From positions 1 to 19,569 of the forward strand of contig JAJZKY010000010.1 of assembly GCA_021803885.1 (NCBI GenBank): a stretch of 19,569 bases of DNA, read 5' to 3'. Source of the DNA: Planctomycetota bacterium (GTDB lineage: Bacteria > Planctomycetota > Phycisphaerae > WQYP01 > JAJZKY01). Made by a program: the position numbers and the translations under genes. Below are positions 1 to 6,399 of the stretch, one piece after another (the first letter of the stretch is position 1; each line of letters starts with the position of its first letter). Under the pieces are notes generated by a model. It made no database searches, was not told the DNA's origin, and saw only the letters and a list, made by a program, of their open reading frames with translations.

Positions 1-562
1 GGGCCCCCGGCCCATCGTAGCAGGCGGTGTGGGCCGTCGGCGGCATGACCTCCGCACAAAGACAGTCCTTTTCCATGGCCGGGTCAATCATCCCCCAGAT
101 TTGAAGGAGTATCGCCGTGAGGGCCAACGCGACAAACGGGCTGAGCAGCAGGGGAAGCGCGATTTTGTCCCACAGTCCCGGCCAGTTGATACCGCTGACT
201 CCGTAGGCCACTGCGCCCACGCCGGCGACCGAGCCTACAATCGCGTGGGTGGTCGAAACCGGCAGACGCCTTATAGTGGAAAATCCCACAAAGAGCGCCG
301 CCCCGGCTACGGTTGCAAACGCAGCAGCAAAGTCCGCGCGTGTGCCCGGCGCAAGAAGACCCTTGCCGAAGGTCTGGATCATCGCGCGCGCCAGGAACGC
401 TGCGGCTATGCCTCCCGTTGCTGTCCATAGCGTTCCCCAACGAATGGCGCGGCGGTAATTTGTTACGCCACTTCCGGCGAGCGTGGCGATTCCCTTCGAC
501 ACGTCGTTCGAGCCGTTCGCGTATGCCACTGCGAAACTCAGAAGAAAGATAAGAACGATCAT
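1..562 (-). CDS. PiT-family inorganic phosphate transporter (3' end outside window)
   Basis: Inner-membrane inorganic phosphate permease of the PiT family. The first 187 codons are in the window and the reading frame runs off the left edge without a stop. The N-terminal helix carries the PiT signature AYANGSNDVSKGIATLAGSG (counterpart of the family's GANDVAN-type motif). A second membrane segment is followed by STIRRLPVSTTHAIVGSVAG, the typical PiT STTHA motif. The ATG at 562 is the only good start, because an in-frame TAA lies three codons upstream; the ribosome binding site is weak. It follows the CMD gene by 28 bp on the same strand, so it may be the last gene of the minus-strand operon that begins at 3417. 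Longer reading frames over this stretch on both strands have no protein-like composition. Confidence 0.88.
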   Translation of the reverse strand, partial: MIVLIFLLSFAVAYANGSNDVSKGIATLAGSGVTNYRRAIRWGTLWTATGGIAAAFLARAMIQTFGKGLLAPGTRADFAAAFATVAGAALFVGFSTIRRLPVSTTHAIVGSVAGVGAVAYGVSGINWPGLWDKIALPLLLSPFVALALTAILLQIWGMIDPAMEKDCLCAEVMPPTAHTACYDGPGA

Positions 563-590
563 ATGCGGTTAACCCTGACATCAAATTCAG

Positions 591-1178
591 CTAGGCCACC
601 CTCGCGGGCGAGGGCTCCCAAGCGTAGGCCTCAAATGCCGCATCAGTCTTTGTGTGAAGAACATGGTTGCTGTAGTTGCTGATAGTTTTTATGGCGATGG
701 CCAGGATGATTTCCAACACGTCGCGGTCGAGATATCCGGCGTCAAGGAATGTCTTGAACTGCTCCGGCGTCGGGTTGCCGCGCTGTTCCAGCATGATGGT
801 GGTAAAAGTCGAGAGGGCCGCAAGCCTGGCGTCCGCAATCGGCGCGCCCGTACGCAGCGCCTGAAGTACATTCGCCGGTACTTTCGACATTTTCTCGGCG
901 ATCATGCTGTGGGCGGCCATGCAATAGGTGCAACTGTGAAATCGGCTGATCGTCAGCAGAACTACTTCCTGTTCCACCGGAGTGAGCCCGCTGCTTTCGC
1001 GAAAGCGTTCATAGCCCAGCAGATAGGTTTCCAACAGCCCTGGAGAATTGACCATGCCGGCATACATATTGGGAACAAAGCCTACCTGGGCTTTGGCCTC
1101 CGAGAGCAGGGTTTTTGCGGTTCCTTCGGCGCTTTCAATCGTTTGTGCGGGAAGTCTGAGTTGTGCAGTGACCTTCAT
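591..1178 (-). CDS. AhpD-like carboxymuconolactone decarboxylase (CMD) family protein
   Basis: A 195-residue all-helical protein of the CMD/AhpD superfamily, most like the peroxidase-related alkylhydroperoxidase group. The redox-active motif is visible as C83-T-Y-C86-x3-H90, preceded by the conserved glutamates E69 and E71 (VEQEVVLL). In AhpD proteins this C-x2-C pair and His form the catalytic thiol centre that reduces peroxides or recycles a peroxiredoxin. An AAAAGGAG Shine-Dalgarno lies eight bases before the ATG. It is 32 bp downstream of a DoxX gene and in the same transcriptional direction as a redoxin. A role in peroxide or thiol homeostasis is inferred; its substrate cannot be told from sequence. 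Confidence 0.87.
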   Translation of the reverse strand: MKVTAQLRLPAQTIESAEGTAKTLLSEAKAQVGFVPNMYAGMVNSPGLLETYLLGYERFRESSGLTPVEQEVVLLTISRFHSCTYCMAAHSMIAEKMSKVPANVLQALRTGAPIADARLAALSTFTTIMLEQRGNPTPEQFKTFLDAGYLDRDVLEIILAIAIKTISNYSNHVLHTKTDAAFEAYAWEPSPARVA

Positions 1179-1210
1179 GATGAATACTCCTTTTCTGTAA
1201 GACTGGGCAG

Positions 1211-1648
1211 TTAACTGCGGCGTTGTGTCAGCAGTGTGTCTACCGACCAGTGGTTATTGGGAATGAAAATCAAGAGCAGGAAGTAGACGACGGCGTAGAT
1301 CAATTGCAGTCCCATCACGTTCCAGTCTTGCAGGAATGAGCTTCCGAAGGTCAGTACAACCATCAGCGACGCTCCTGCGATCAGCGCCGGGCGTGTTGCA
1401 AGCCCTAACAGGATGAGTATGCCGATCCCTGCCTCAAGCCACGGCAACGCATACCCAAAGCTGCGTATGAGTATTTCAGGCAGAGGCGAGTGGGTGAACT
1501 GCTGGACGAGATGCTGCGCGAAGATACTCGCGCCTGCCCAAAGGCGCGTGATGCCATGCATGGCAAGGTTGATTCCGAGGATGATGCGCAGCGGGGCATA
1601 GCCTGTGCGGCGTTCGGAAACCGAGCGAGGAATGGCAGCAGTTGACAT
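1211..1648 (-). CDS. DoxX family membrane protein
   Basis: A 145-residue inner-membrane protein with four predicted hydrophobic helices (roughly residues 20-40, 62-82, 85-103 and 110-130), the DoxX architecture. The LRIILGINLAMHGITRL start and the EAGIGILILLGLATRPALIAG segment are typical of DoxX. The start chosen (MSTAAIP) has AAAGGA upstream; a longer frame to 1768 would add a non-conserved charged stretch. DoxX proteins are associated with thiol and oxidative-stress pathways, and they occur in bufferin operons. The gene lies between a redoxin and a CMD gene, which fits such a role. A second, different DoxX gene closes the buf operon at 13698-14189. Confidence 0.87.
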   Translation of the reverse strand: MSTAAIPRSVSERRTGYAPLRIILGINLAMHGITRLWAGASIFAQHLVQQFTHSPLPEILIRSFGYALPWLEAGIGILILLGLATRPALIAGASLMVVLTFGSSFLQDWNVMGLQLIYAVVYFLLLIFIPNNHWSVDTLLTQRRS

Positions 1649-1704
1649 GCAACATCCTTTCGCGAATCGAATTGGGTAGAGCACGCGCGTCCCCAGACGC
1701 GATG

Positions 1705-2796
1705 TTATTTGTGCTGAATTTCTTTCGGGGCGCGCACGAAATCGAGTGGTACGACCTGGATCGTCCACTTTATAGGCTGGGCTACAGGGTTAAAGCATTC
1801 ATGGTCATTACACGCCTGATAATCGACATCGCCAGTGATTTCCACCTGTCTTCCCGTGCCGATCGATTGGATGAAAGTGCGAGTAGCGCTCATGACAATG
1901 TCCTGCCGCAGTAGAGTCGGCTTGTCGTAGACCGGCACAGACTCCTTGAGAATGGGAAAGGTCATGATGGTTCCCGGCGGGTAGTTCATAGGGAGAGTCT
2001 CGAACGCGGGGTTAGCGTTCAGTTTGAGTTTTATGACCTTGTACCCATATTTTTCTGCGCCTGGAGCGTAGACATGAATCTTGTGTGCCGGAAGGACGGT
2101 TATCAGCAGTTCCATTCGACTGCCAGGCCCCACCTGCTTGTCTGACTGGGAGATCTGAATGGTCACATGCCGTCCATGGCCGATGACAAAATGCGGTTCC
2201 GCCGGTGGTGCTGCTCCGAAGATCTGCGCATAGGCATCGCCGGGAGTAAAGCGGTTATAAAACTGGGCTTCAAAAAAACGCTTCCGGATGATGCCATTGG
2301 GCGAGATGTAATAGTAGCCCGGGAATGGAACTCCCTTGGCGTACCCTTTGGCGCCGGGATTGAGGATGCCAAAAGCGCGAATGATCTTTGAGTGCGGGTC
2401 CGAGAGCATTGGATAGGTAATGTTCTTGCGTGCGGCGAAACTCTTCAGGATAGCCTGTGAGTCGTAGGTGATGGACGCTACATGTACGCCTCTGGCCGCA
2501 AACTCCTTTTGGGCCTGCTGCAGTTGGACTAACTGTTGTTTGCAAAATGGACACCAGTCCGCGGAGCGCGCGAACAGCAGTAGCAAGCCATGCTTACCCT
2601 TGAGCGTATCGAAGGTCTGCCGGTTTCCGTTTTGATCTGCGGCGTAGATTGGAGGAATTCGGGCACCCGGTTTCAGCCCGGGTGTTGGCCCAACAATAGA
2701 GTTGTCTGCCTGCGCATGGAGCGTGCCTGCTGCAACCGCGAGCATGAAGCAGGTGGCGACGAGTTTCGCCAATCCGGCCATGTGTCTTCGATGCAT
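1705..2796 (-). CDS. Secreted redoxin (AhpC/TSA-like) fused to a DsbD N-terminal-like domain
   Basis: A 363-residue exported thiol-redox protein. Residues 1-30 form a Sec signal peptide ending in LHAQA. Residues about 40-195 are a peroxiredoxin/thioredoxin-fold domain with the redox motif W81-C82-P-F-C85. Residues about 205-350 resemble the periplasmic N-terminal domain of DsbD, including a YQACNDHECF motif with C329 and C334, the two cysteines that in DsbD pass electrons to periplasmic partners. The start MHRRHM has GGAGG about eleven bases upstream; a longer frame to 2967 lacks signal-peptide character. It is preceded by the small membrane protein gene (177-bp gap) and followed by DoxX (56-bp gap), probably as one operon. 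A role in periplasmic peroxide or disulfide reduction is inferred. Confidence 0.83.
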   Translation of the reverse strand: MHRRHMAGLAKLVATCFMLAVAAGTLHAQADNSIVGPTPGLKPGARIPPIYAADQNGNRQTFDTLKGKHGLLLLFARSADWCPFCKQQLVQLQQAQKEFAARGVHVASITYDSQAILKSFAARKNITYPMLSDPHSKIIRAFGILNPGAKGYAKGVPFPGYYYISPNGIIRKRFFEAQFYNRFTPGDAYAQIFGAAPPAEPHFVIGHGRHVTIQISQSDKQVGPGSRMELLITVLPAHKIHVYAPGAEKYGYKVIKLKLNANPAFETLPMNYPPGTIMTFPILKESVPVYDKPTLLRQDIVMSATRTFIQSIGTGRQVEITGDVDYQACNDHECFNPVAQPIKWTIQVVPLDFVRAPKEIQHK

Positions 2797-2973
2797 CTCT
2801 ATCTCGCCCTCCATTGCCTGAAATCGTTCCCCAGCGGGGGCACTTGCGAAGATCACAGATGTCTCTTCGAGCGAACCGCGGGAACCTTGGTTCGTGGTGA
2901 AATAGCGCCGCCTCGGAAGTTTCGGGGGCAGTCCGAATAACGAGGCAGCCCTTCTGCGAATGCGCATCTTTCG

Positions 2974-3417
2974 CTAAATGATGGCTTCGAGGCTGACATT
3001 TTGTCTCGGTTCCGCCACCCACCCCAACAGGGTGCCATAAACAAGGTGTGCCAGCAAAGCAGCTACAGCGCCCATCATGCCCGGGCCGTTCACTCCGAAG
3101 AAGCCTTTCCCCATCATCGGCATGCCAAAGGCTTCCAGCATGAGCCACAAGATGCCGCCCCAGATTATGCCCCGGGCGATTGGGGACCCAGGCAGACGGC
3201 TTCTTAGCATGTATCCATAAATCGTGGGAAAAATCAGAATGCCCAACGCAAAGTGAACCGATAATCCGGCGATCCATGGTACGTGCAGCATCATGGCGAT
3301 GCTTGCCGCAATGTCCATGTGGACTCCCATCATGGGAGCCACCAGCAGCATCATGAGTGTCATGGCGACTGTACCAGCGACGCCTCCCCAAGCCAATCGA
3401 AGAAACAATGGCCTCAT
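2974..3417 (-). CDS. Small polytopic membrane protein, DUF6789-like
   Basis: A 147-residue protein with four hydrophobic stretches (about residues 8-30, 42-68, 82-100 and 112-135), rich in methionine and glycine (VAMTLMMLLVAPMMGVHMD, MPMMGKGFFG). It resembles the DUF6789 group of small membrane proteins from memory, which is a weak assignment. The many Met and His residues could bind copper, but this is speculation. A very strong ribosome binding site (AAGGAGGGA) lies just before the ATG, and an ECF-type promoter ends about 17 bases upstream, so this is the first gene of the minus-strand redox operon. Confidence 0.75.
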   Translation of the reverse strand: MRPLFLRLAWGGVAGTVAMTLMMLLVAPMMGVHMDIAASIAMMLHVPWIAGLSVHFALGILIFPTIYGYMLRSRLPGSPIARGIIWGGILWLMLEAFGMPMMGKGFFGVNGPGMMGAVAALLAHLVYGTLLGWVAEPRQNVSLEAII

Positions 3418-3434
3418 AAATCCCTCCTTGCAAC

Positions 3435-3463
3435 AATGATTCTTATGTCAGAGAGAGGTTACA
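3435..3463 (-). promoter_or_regulatory. ECF-type promoter of the redox operon (TGTAAC-N17-ATCAT)
   Basis: On the minus strand TGTAAC (3463-3458) is followed after 16 bases by AATCATT (3441-3435). The two half-sites and their spacing are the same as those before ECF2 and the buf operon. The ATG at 3417 is so close that the transcript leader would be only about 10-15 bases, just enough for the AAGGAGGGA ribosome binding site. An AAC-containing -35 is usual for ECF sigma factors. Confidence 0.7.
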
Positions 3464-3541
3464 GGTGCGGCCGTGGAATGTATCTTTTACTGAAGCCTCT
3501 TCTTCTCCCCCGTTGGGGACGATGTCGTCGGCACAGGGTTG

Positions 3542-3570
3542 CGTAACCTTTTGCAGTCCCACGAATCGAT
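3542..3570 (+). promoter_or_regulatory. ECF-type promoter upstream of ECF sigma factor 1 (variant)
   Basis: CGTAAC (3542-3547) is followed after 16 bases by AATCGAT (3564-3570). It differs from the TGTAAC-N16-AATCAT element by one base in the -35 and by the end of the -10, with identical spacing. It lies about 135 bp upstream of the likely ECF1 start, in the right orientation for autoregulation. An imperfect inverted repeat (GTCCCA at 3556-3561, TGGGAC at 3576-3581) brackets the -10. Confidence 0.5.
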
Positions 3571-3704
3571 ATCGTTGGGACCGGTTATCCCTATGACTGC
3601 ACGAGGCTAATCAGGACGATTGTGGCCAGCCCGTTCGAAGCGGCTACTCGAAAAACAATCCGAAGAGGGCAAAAATAGGGAACCGGTCCGGAGTGTTGCG
3701 GACA

Positions 3705-4379
3705 ATGTCGTCGATGATAGACAGGACGCCGATGGAAGAAACGGAAGAGCGGCAGCTGATCGCAAGAATCAGAGCGGGAGAACATCGCTATTTTCATGAT
3801 CTGATCAAGCCTTATGAGAAGCGCTCCTTTCTTATCGCATACGCAATTCTTCGAAACCAGAGCGATGCGGAAGATGCAGTGCAGCAGGCAATGATGAAAA
3901 TATTTCAACATCTGAATCAGCTTGAAGAGGGCGATAAATTTCCGCAGTGGGCGATGCGTGTCGTCGAAAATGAGGCAAAAATGTACAGGCGAAAGCGCCG
4001 CCAGCATTTGTACGAATCTTTGGATGAACAAGCCGAGGAGTCTGACCAGACGAAGTCATTCCGGCCAAAGCAGTTTGCCGATTGGCGGGAATTGCCAAAC
4101 GAGGTTGTCGAGCAGAGTGAGATCAGGGCCGCTGTCCTCGATGCGCTCAAGAGCTTGCCGGAGATTTACCGCGAAGTCTTTGTTTTGCGCGACATGGAGC
4201 ATTTAAGCGTCGCTGAAACCGCAGAAACGTTGGACGTCAGCATTCCCACGGTCAAGACTCGATTGCACCGCGCCCGTCTCATGATGCGTGAAGCGTTGAC
4301 GCCCATATTCGCTAGACCCAAACCCTCAGTCTGGGAGCGCTGGAAAGGAGTGAACCCATGGTCCGCTGCAAAACAATAG
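3705..4379 (+). CDS. ECF RNA polymerase sigma factor 1 (RpoE-like)
   Basis: A 224-residue group-4 sigma factor. Region 2 covers about residues 25-95: RNQSDAEDAVQQAMMKIFQHL is the conserved DAED-containing helix that contacts core polymerase and the -10. Region 4 (about 145-200) has LPEIYREVFVLRD and a helix-turn-helix ending in VSIPTVKTRLHRAR, which reads the -35. There is no extra C-terminal SnoaL domain, so it is not an ECF41-type sigma despite the neighbouring CMD gene. The ATG at 3705 has GGAG about twelve bases upstream; GTG 3693, ATG 3714 and ATG 3732 are alternatives. Its 3' end overlaps the anti-sigma gene by 22 bp, showing translational coupling. Confidence 0.9.
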   Translation: MSSMIDRTPMEETEERQLIARIRAGEHRYFHDLIKPYEKRSFLIAYAILRNQSDAEDAVQQAMMKIFQHLNQLEEGDKFPQWAMRVVENEAKMYRRKRRQHLYESLDEQAEESDQTKSFRPKQFADWRELPNEVVEQSEIRAAVLDALKSLPEIYREVFVLRDMEHLSVAETAETLDVSIPTVKTRLHRARLMMREALTPIFARPKPSVWERWKGVNPWSAAKQ

Positions 4380-4600
4380 TTGATCACCTGTCTGAATATA
4401 TCGATGGAGAGGCGTCACCGGAACTATTTCATACGATCGAAGAGCATCTGAGAGGATGTCGGCGTTGCAACGCAATCTATGACAGCACCCGGAAGATGCT
4501 GGTCATCACCGGAGATGAACGTATCTTTGAGGTCCCCTCCGGGTTTAGCATGCGCCTGCATGCTTTTCTTGATGAAGTCATTCTGCGCGGCGCCTCGTGA
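4358..4600 (+). CDS. Soluble zinc-finger (ZAS/zf-HC2) anti-sigma factor
   Basis: An 80-residue protein carrying the zinc-binding anti-sigma motif H30-x3-C34-x2-C37 (HLRGCRRC), with an N-terminal C4/H10 that could give a fourth ligand. There is no hydrophobic segment, so it should be cytoplasmic, unlike membrane-anchored RseA types. Soluble ZAS proteins such as RsrA and ChrR sense redox or metal state through this zinc site. AAGGAG lies seven bases before the ATG, inside the 3' end of ECF1, and the 22-bp overlap identifies ECF1 as its partner. That it answers to thiol or metal stress is inferred from the adjacent CMD gene and shared promoter type. Confidence 0.86.
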   Translation: MVRCKTIVDHLSEYIDGEASPELFHTIEEHLRGCRRCNAIYDSTRKMLVITGDERIFEVPSGFSMRLHAFLDEVILRGAS

Positions 4601-4683
4601 TAGACGGATGGACAATGGGACATGCCGGCCGCGACGTCGCACTGAACAATAATTATGAGAAGAGGAAGGGAAAGGAGTCGAGC

Positions 4684-5229
4684 ATGTCTTTTCTTCCGTC
4701 GCTCTCCGGTGAAACCACGCTTCTGGATGTCTTTAAGAAGTTCCCGGGCACAGCAGTTCCCTTGCTTGAATATCACGAAATTCTGATGCGTGGAACGTCA
4801 CCCTTGTCGGTTGCCGAGCGAGAGTTGATAGCAGCTTATGTCTCAGGGCTGAACGACTGCCAGTATTGCCTCGGCGTCCATTCGGTAACCGCCGCGGAAT
4901 TCGGTGTATCCGCGGAATTGCTGGATGCGCTTCTGATAGATCCTGACGGCGTATACATAGAAGCGCGCCTGAGACCCCTATTGGCTTTTGTGAGGAAGCT
5001 TACCCTAACTCCCAGCCGCCTGGGGCAAGAAGACGCGGACCAGGTATTCGCGGCTGGCTGGGATGAGCAGGCACTTCACGATGCAGTCTCGATATGCGCG
5101 CTGTTCAACTCTATGAACCGCATTGTCGATGGCCTTGGGATCAAAGCCAATCCGCAATACTCGCGAATCTCGGGTAAGCGCCTAGCGTCCGGCGGTTATC
5201 GGAGACTTTCGGCATTCCTGCCTCACTGA
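4684..5229 (+). CDS. CMD/AhpD-like family protein (second copy)
   Basis: A 181-residue protein of the carboxymuconolactone decarboxylase/AhpD superfamily with the motif C59-Q-Y-C62-x3-H66-S and upstream glutamates E45 and E47 (VAERELIAAYVSGLN). The start at 4684 has AAGGAG seven bases upstream; the frame opens earlier at 4597 with no ribosome binding site. It is clearly diverged from the CMD protein at 591-1178. It follows the ECF1/anti-sigma pair by 83 bp and is probably cotranscribed, which suggests it is a target of ECF1. Peroxidase-type thiol chemistry is the family expectation; the substrate is unknown. Confidence 0.86.
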   Translation: MSFLPSLSGETTLLDVFKKFPGTAVPLLEYHEILMRGTSPLSVAERELIAAYVSGLNDCQYCLGVHSVTAAEFGVSAELLDALLIDPDGVYIEARLRPLLAFVRKLTLTPSRLGQEDADQVFAAGWDEQALHDAVSICALFNSMNRIVDGLGIKANPQYSRISGKRLASGGYRRLSAFLPH

Positions 5230-5256
5230 CTGCGGCTGCTTCTCTAATGTGTCTGG

Positions 5257-6249
5257 ATGTACCGTGCAACGATAATTCGTCAACGGATTGCAGTCCCATT
5301 GATCTGCGTTCTCGCAAGCGGCCTCGCATTCACGCAGCAGCAAAGGCTGTATTTGGATGCAGGAAGAGGCCGCCCGCCGTTCGATATCACTCGACATTCC
5401 ATTCCAATCCGGCAAATCTATTCTGGCGGACCACCCAGGGATGGTATCCCTGCCCTCAACAACCCTAGGTTCGTTTCCCCATCTGATGCACGCAGGTTCC
5501 TCGACAAATCCGACCGTGTTTTGGCCATCGACTACAACGGTATCGCGAAGGCCTATCCCATCAACATCCTGAATTGGCATGAGATTGTGAATGATGATTT
5601 CAATGGAAAGCGTGTGCTTGTGACTTGGTGCCCGCTCTGCCTCTCGGGGATTGCCTTTGACGCTCAGCTGAGGGGCCGACGGTTGACTTTCGGGGTGTCC
5701 GGCAAGCTCTACAAATCCAACCTGCTGATGTACGACCGCGAGACGGGGAGCCTTTGGTCGCAAATGCTAGGCAAGGCTGTCACGGGCCCGCTCACAGGAG
5801 CCTCACTTCGGATGGTTCCTGTGGAAGACACAACCTGGGGCTATTGGCTGACCCAGCATCCCAACACCCTGATCCTGTCGCCAAAGACTGGATACTCCAT
5901 AAACTATGGCCTTGATCGATACGCCGGATATCGAGACCGGGGAGATCCAATCTTTCTCGATCTCCAGGACAGGAAGACCGGGAATGGAAGAATCCGTCCG
6001 ATGCAGCGAGTGCTTGGCGTCGCAATTGGCGGTATCCAAAAGGCGTATCCATTTTCCGTCTTGAAGAAGAACCCGGTGCGGTTCTCTGATCAGGTCGGGA
6101 ATCATACGGTGCTAATTCATTTCGATCGCAAATCGAAGACGGCGTGGGTGACCAATGCGTCGGGAGATGTTTTGCCGTCGACTACCGTGTTTTGGTTTGC
6201 ATGGAGGGCTTTCTATCCTAAGACTCGAGTTTTTGCGGGAAGCCATTGA
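5257..6249 (+). CDS. Secreted DUF3179 domain protein
   Basis: A 330-residue exported protein of unknown function. Residues 1-27 look like a signal peptide (charged start, hydrophobic 11-24). The rest matches DUF3179: LNWHEIVND (about 105-112), VTWCPLCLSGIAFD with C125 and C128, and SGKLYKSNLLMYDRETGSLW (about 148-167), the hallmark blocks of that family. No enzymatic role is established for DUF3179. The gene lies 27 bp after the CMD gene and has no clear ribosome binding site of its own, so translational coupling is plausible; ATG 5257 is the best start because the signal peptide begins there. Confidence 0.88.
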   Translation: MYRATIIRQRIAVPLICVLASGLAFTQQQRLYLDAGRGRPPFDITRHSIPIRQIYSGGPPRDGIPALNNPRFVSPSDARRFLDKSDRVLAIDYNGIAKAYPINILNWHEIVNDDFNGKRVLVTWCPLCLSGIAFDAQLRGRRLTFGVSGKLYKSNLLMYDRETGSLWSQMLGKAVTGPLTGASLRMVPVEDTTWGYWLTQHPNTLILSPKTGYSINYGLDRYAGYRDRGDPIFLDLQDRKTGNGRIRPMQRVLGVAIGGIQKAYPFSVLKKNPVRFSDQVGNHTVLIHFDRKSKTAWVTNASGDVLPSTTVFWFAWRAFYPKTRVFAGSH

Positions 6250-6370
6250 AGCATTATGAAAACCAATGCGCGATAGGAGCCAGCGAGTTGATGCCTCAAC
6301 TGGGCCCGGACACCTTATGCGCAGCGAAGTCGGCTCGGGTGTGAATATGTGCGAGCACACTCTCGCTCTT

Positions 6371-6399
6371 TGTAACCAGTTCTTCACGCTTGCATCATG
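6371..6399 (+). promoter_or_regulatory. ECF-type promoter at the glucoamylase gene
   Basis: TGTAAC (6371-6376) is followed after 17 bases by ATCAT (6394-6398), exactly the spacing found before ECF2, the buf operon and the redox operon. The -10 overlaps the first possible ATG (6397), so a transcript from here would have to use a start further downstream. Either the gene starts later, at a non-ATG codon, or this match is a coincidence. Confidence 0.4.

Noticed and set aside
84..584. A 166-codon minus-strand frame at the left edge
   Set aside because: It overlaps the PiT transporter in another frame; the PiT frame contains clear family motifs and this one does not.
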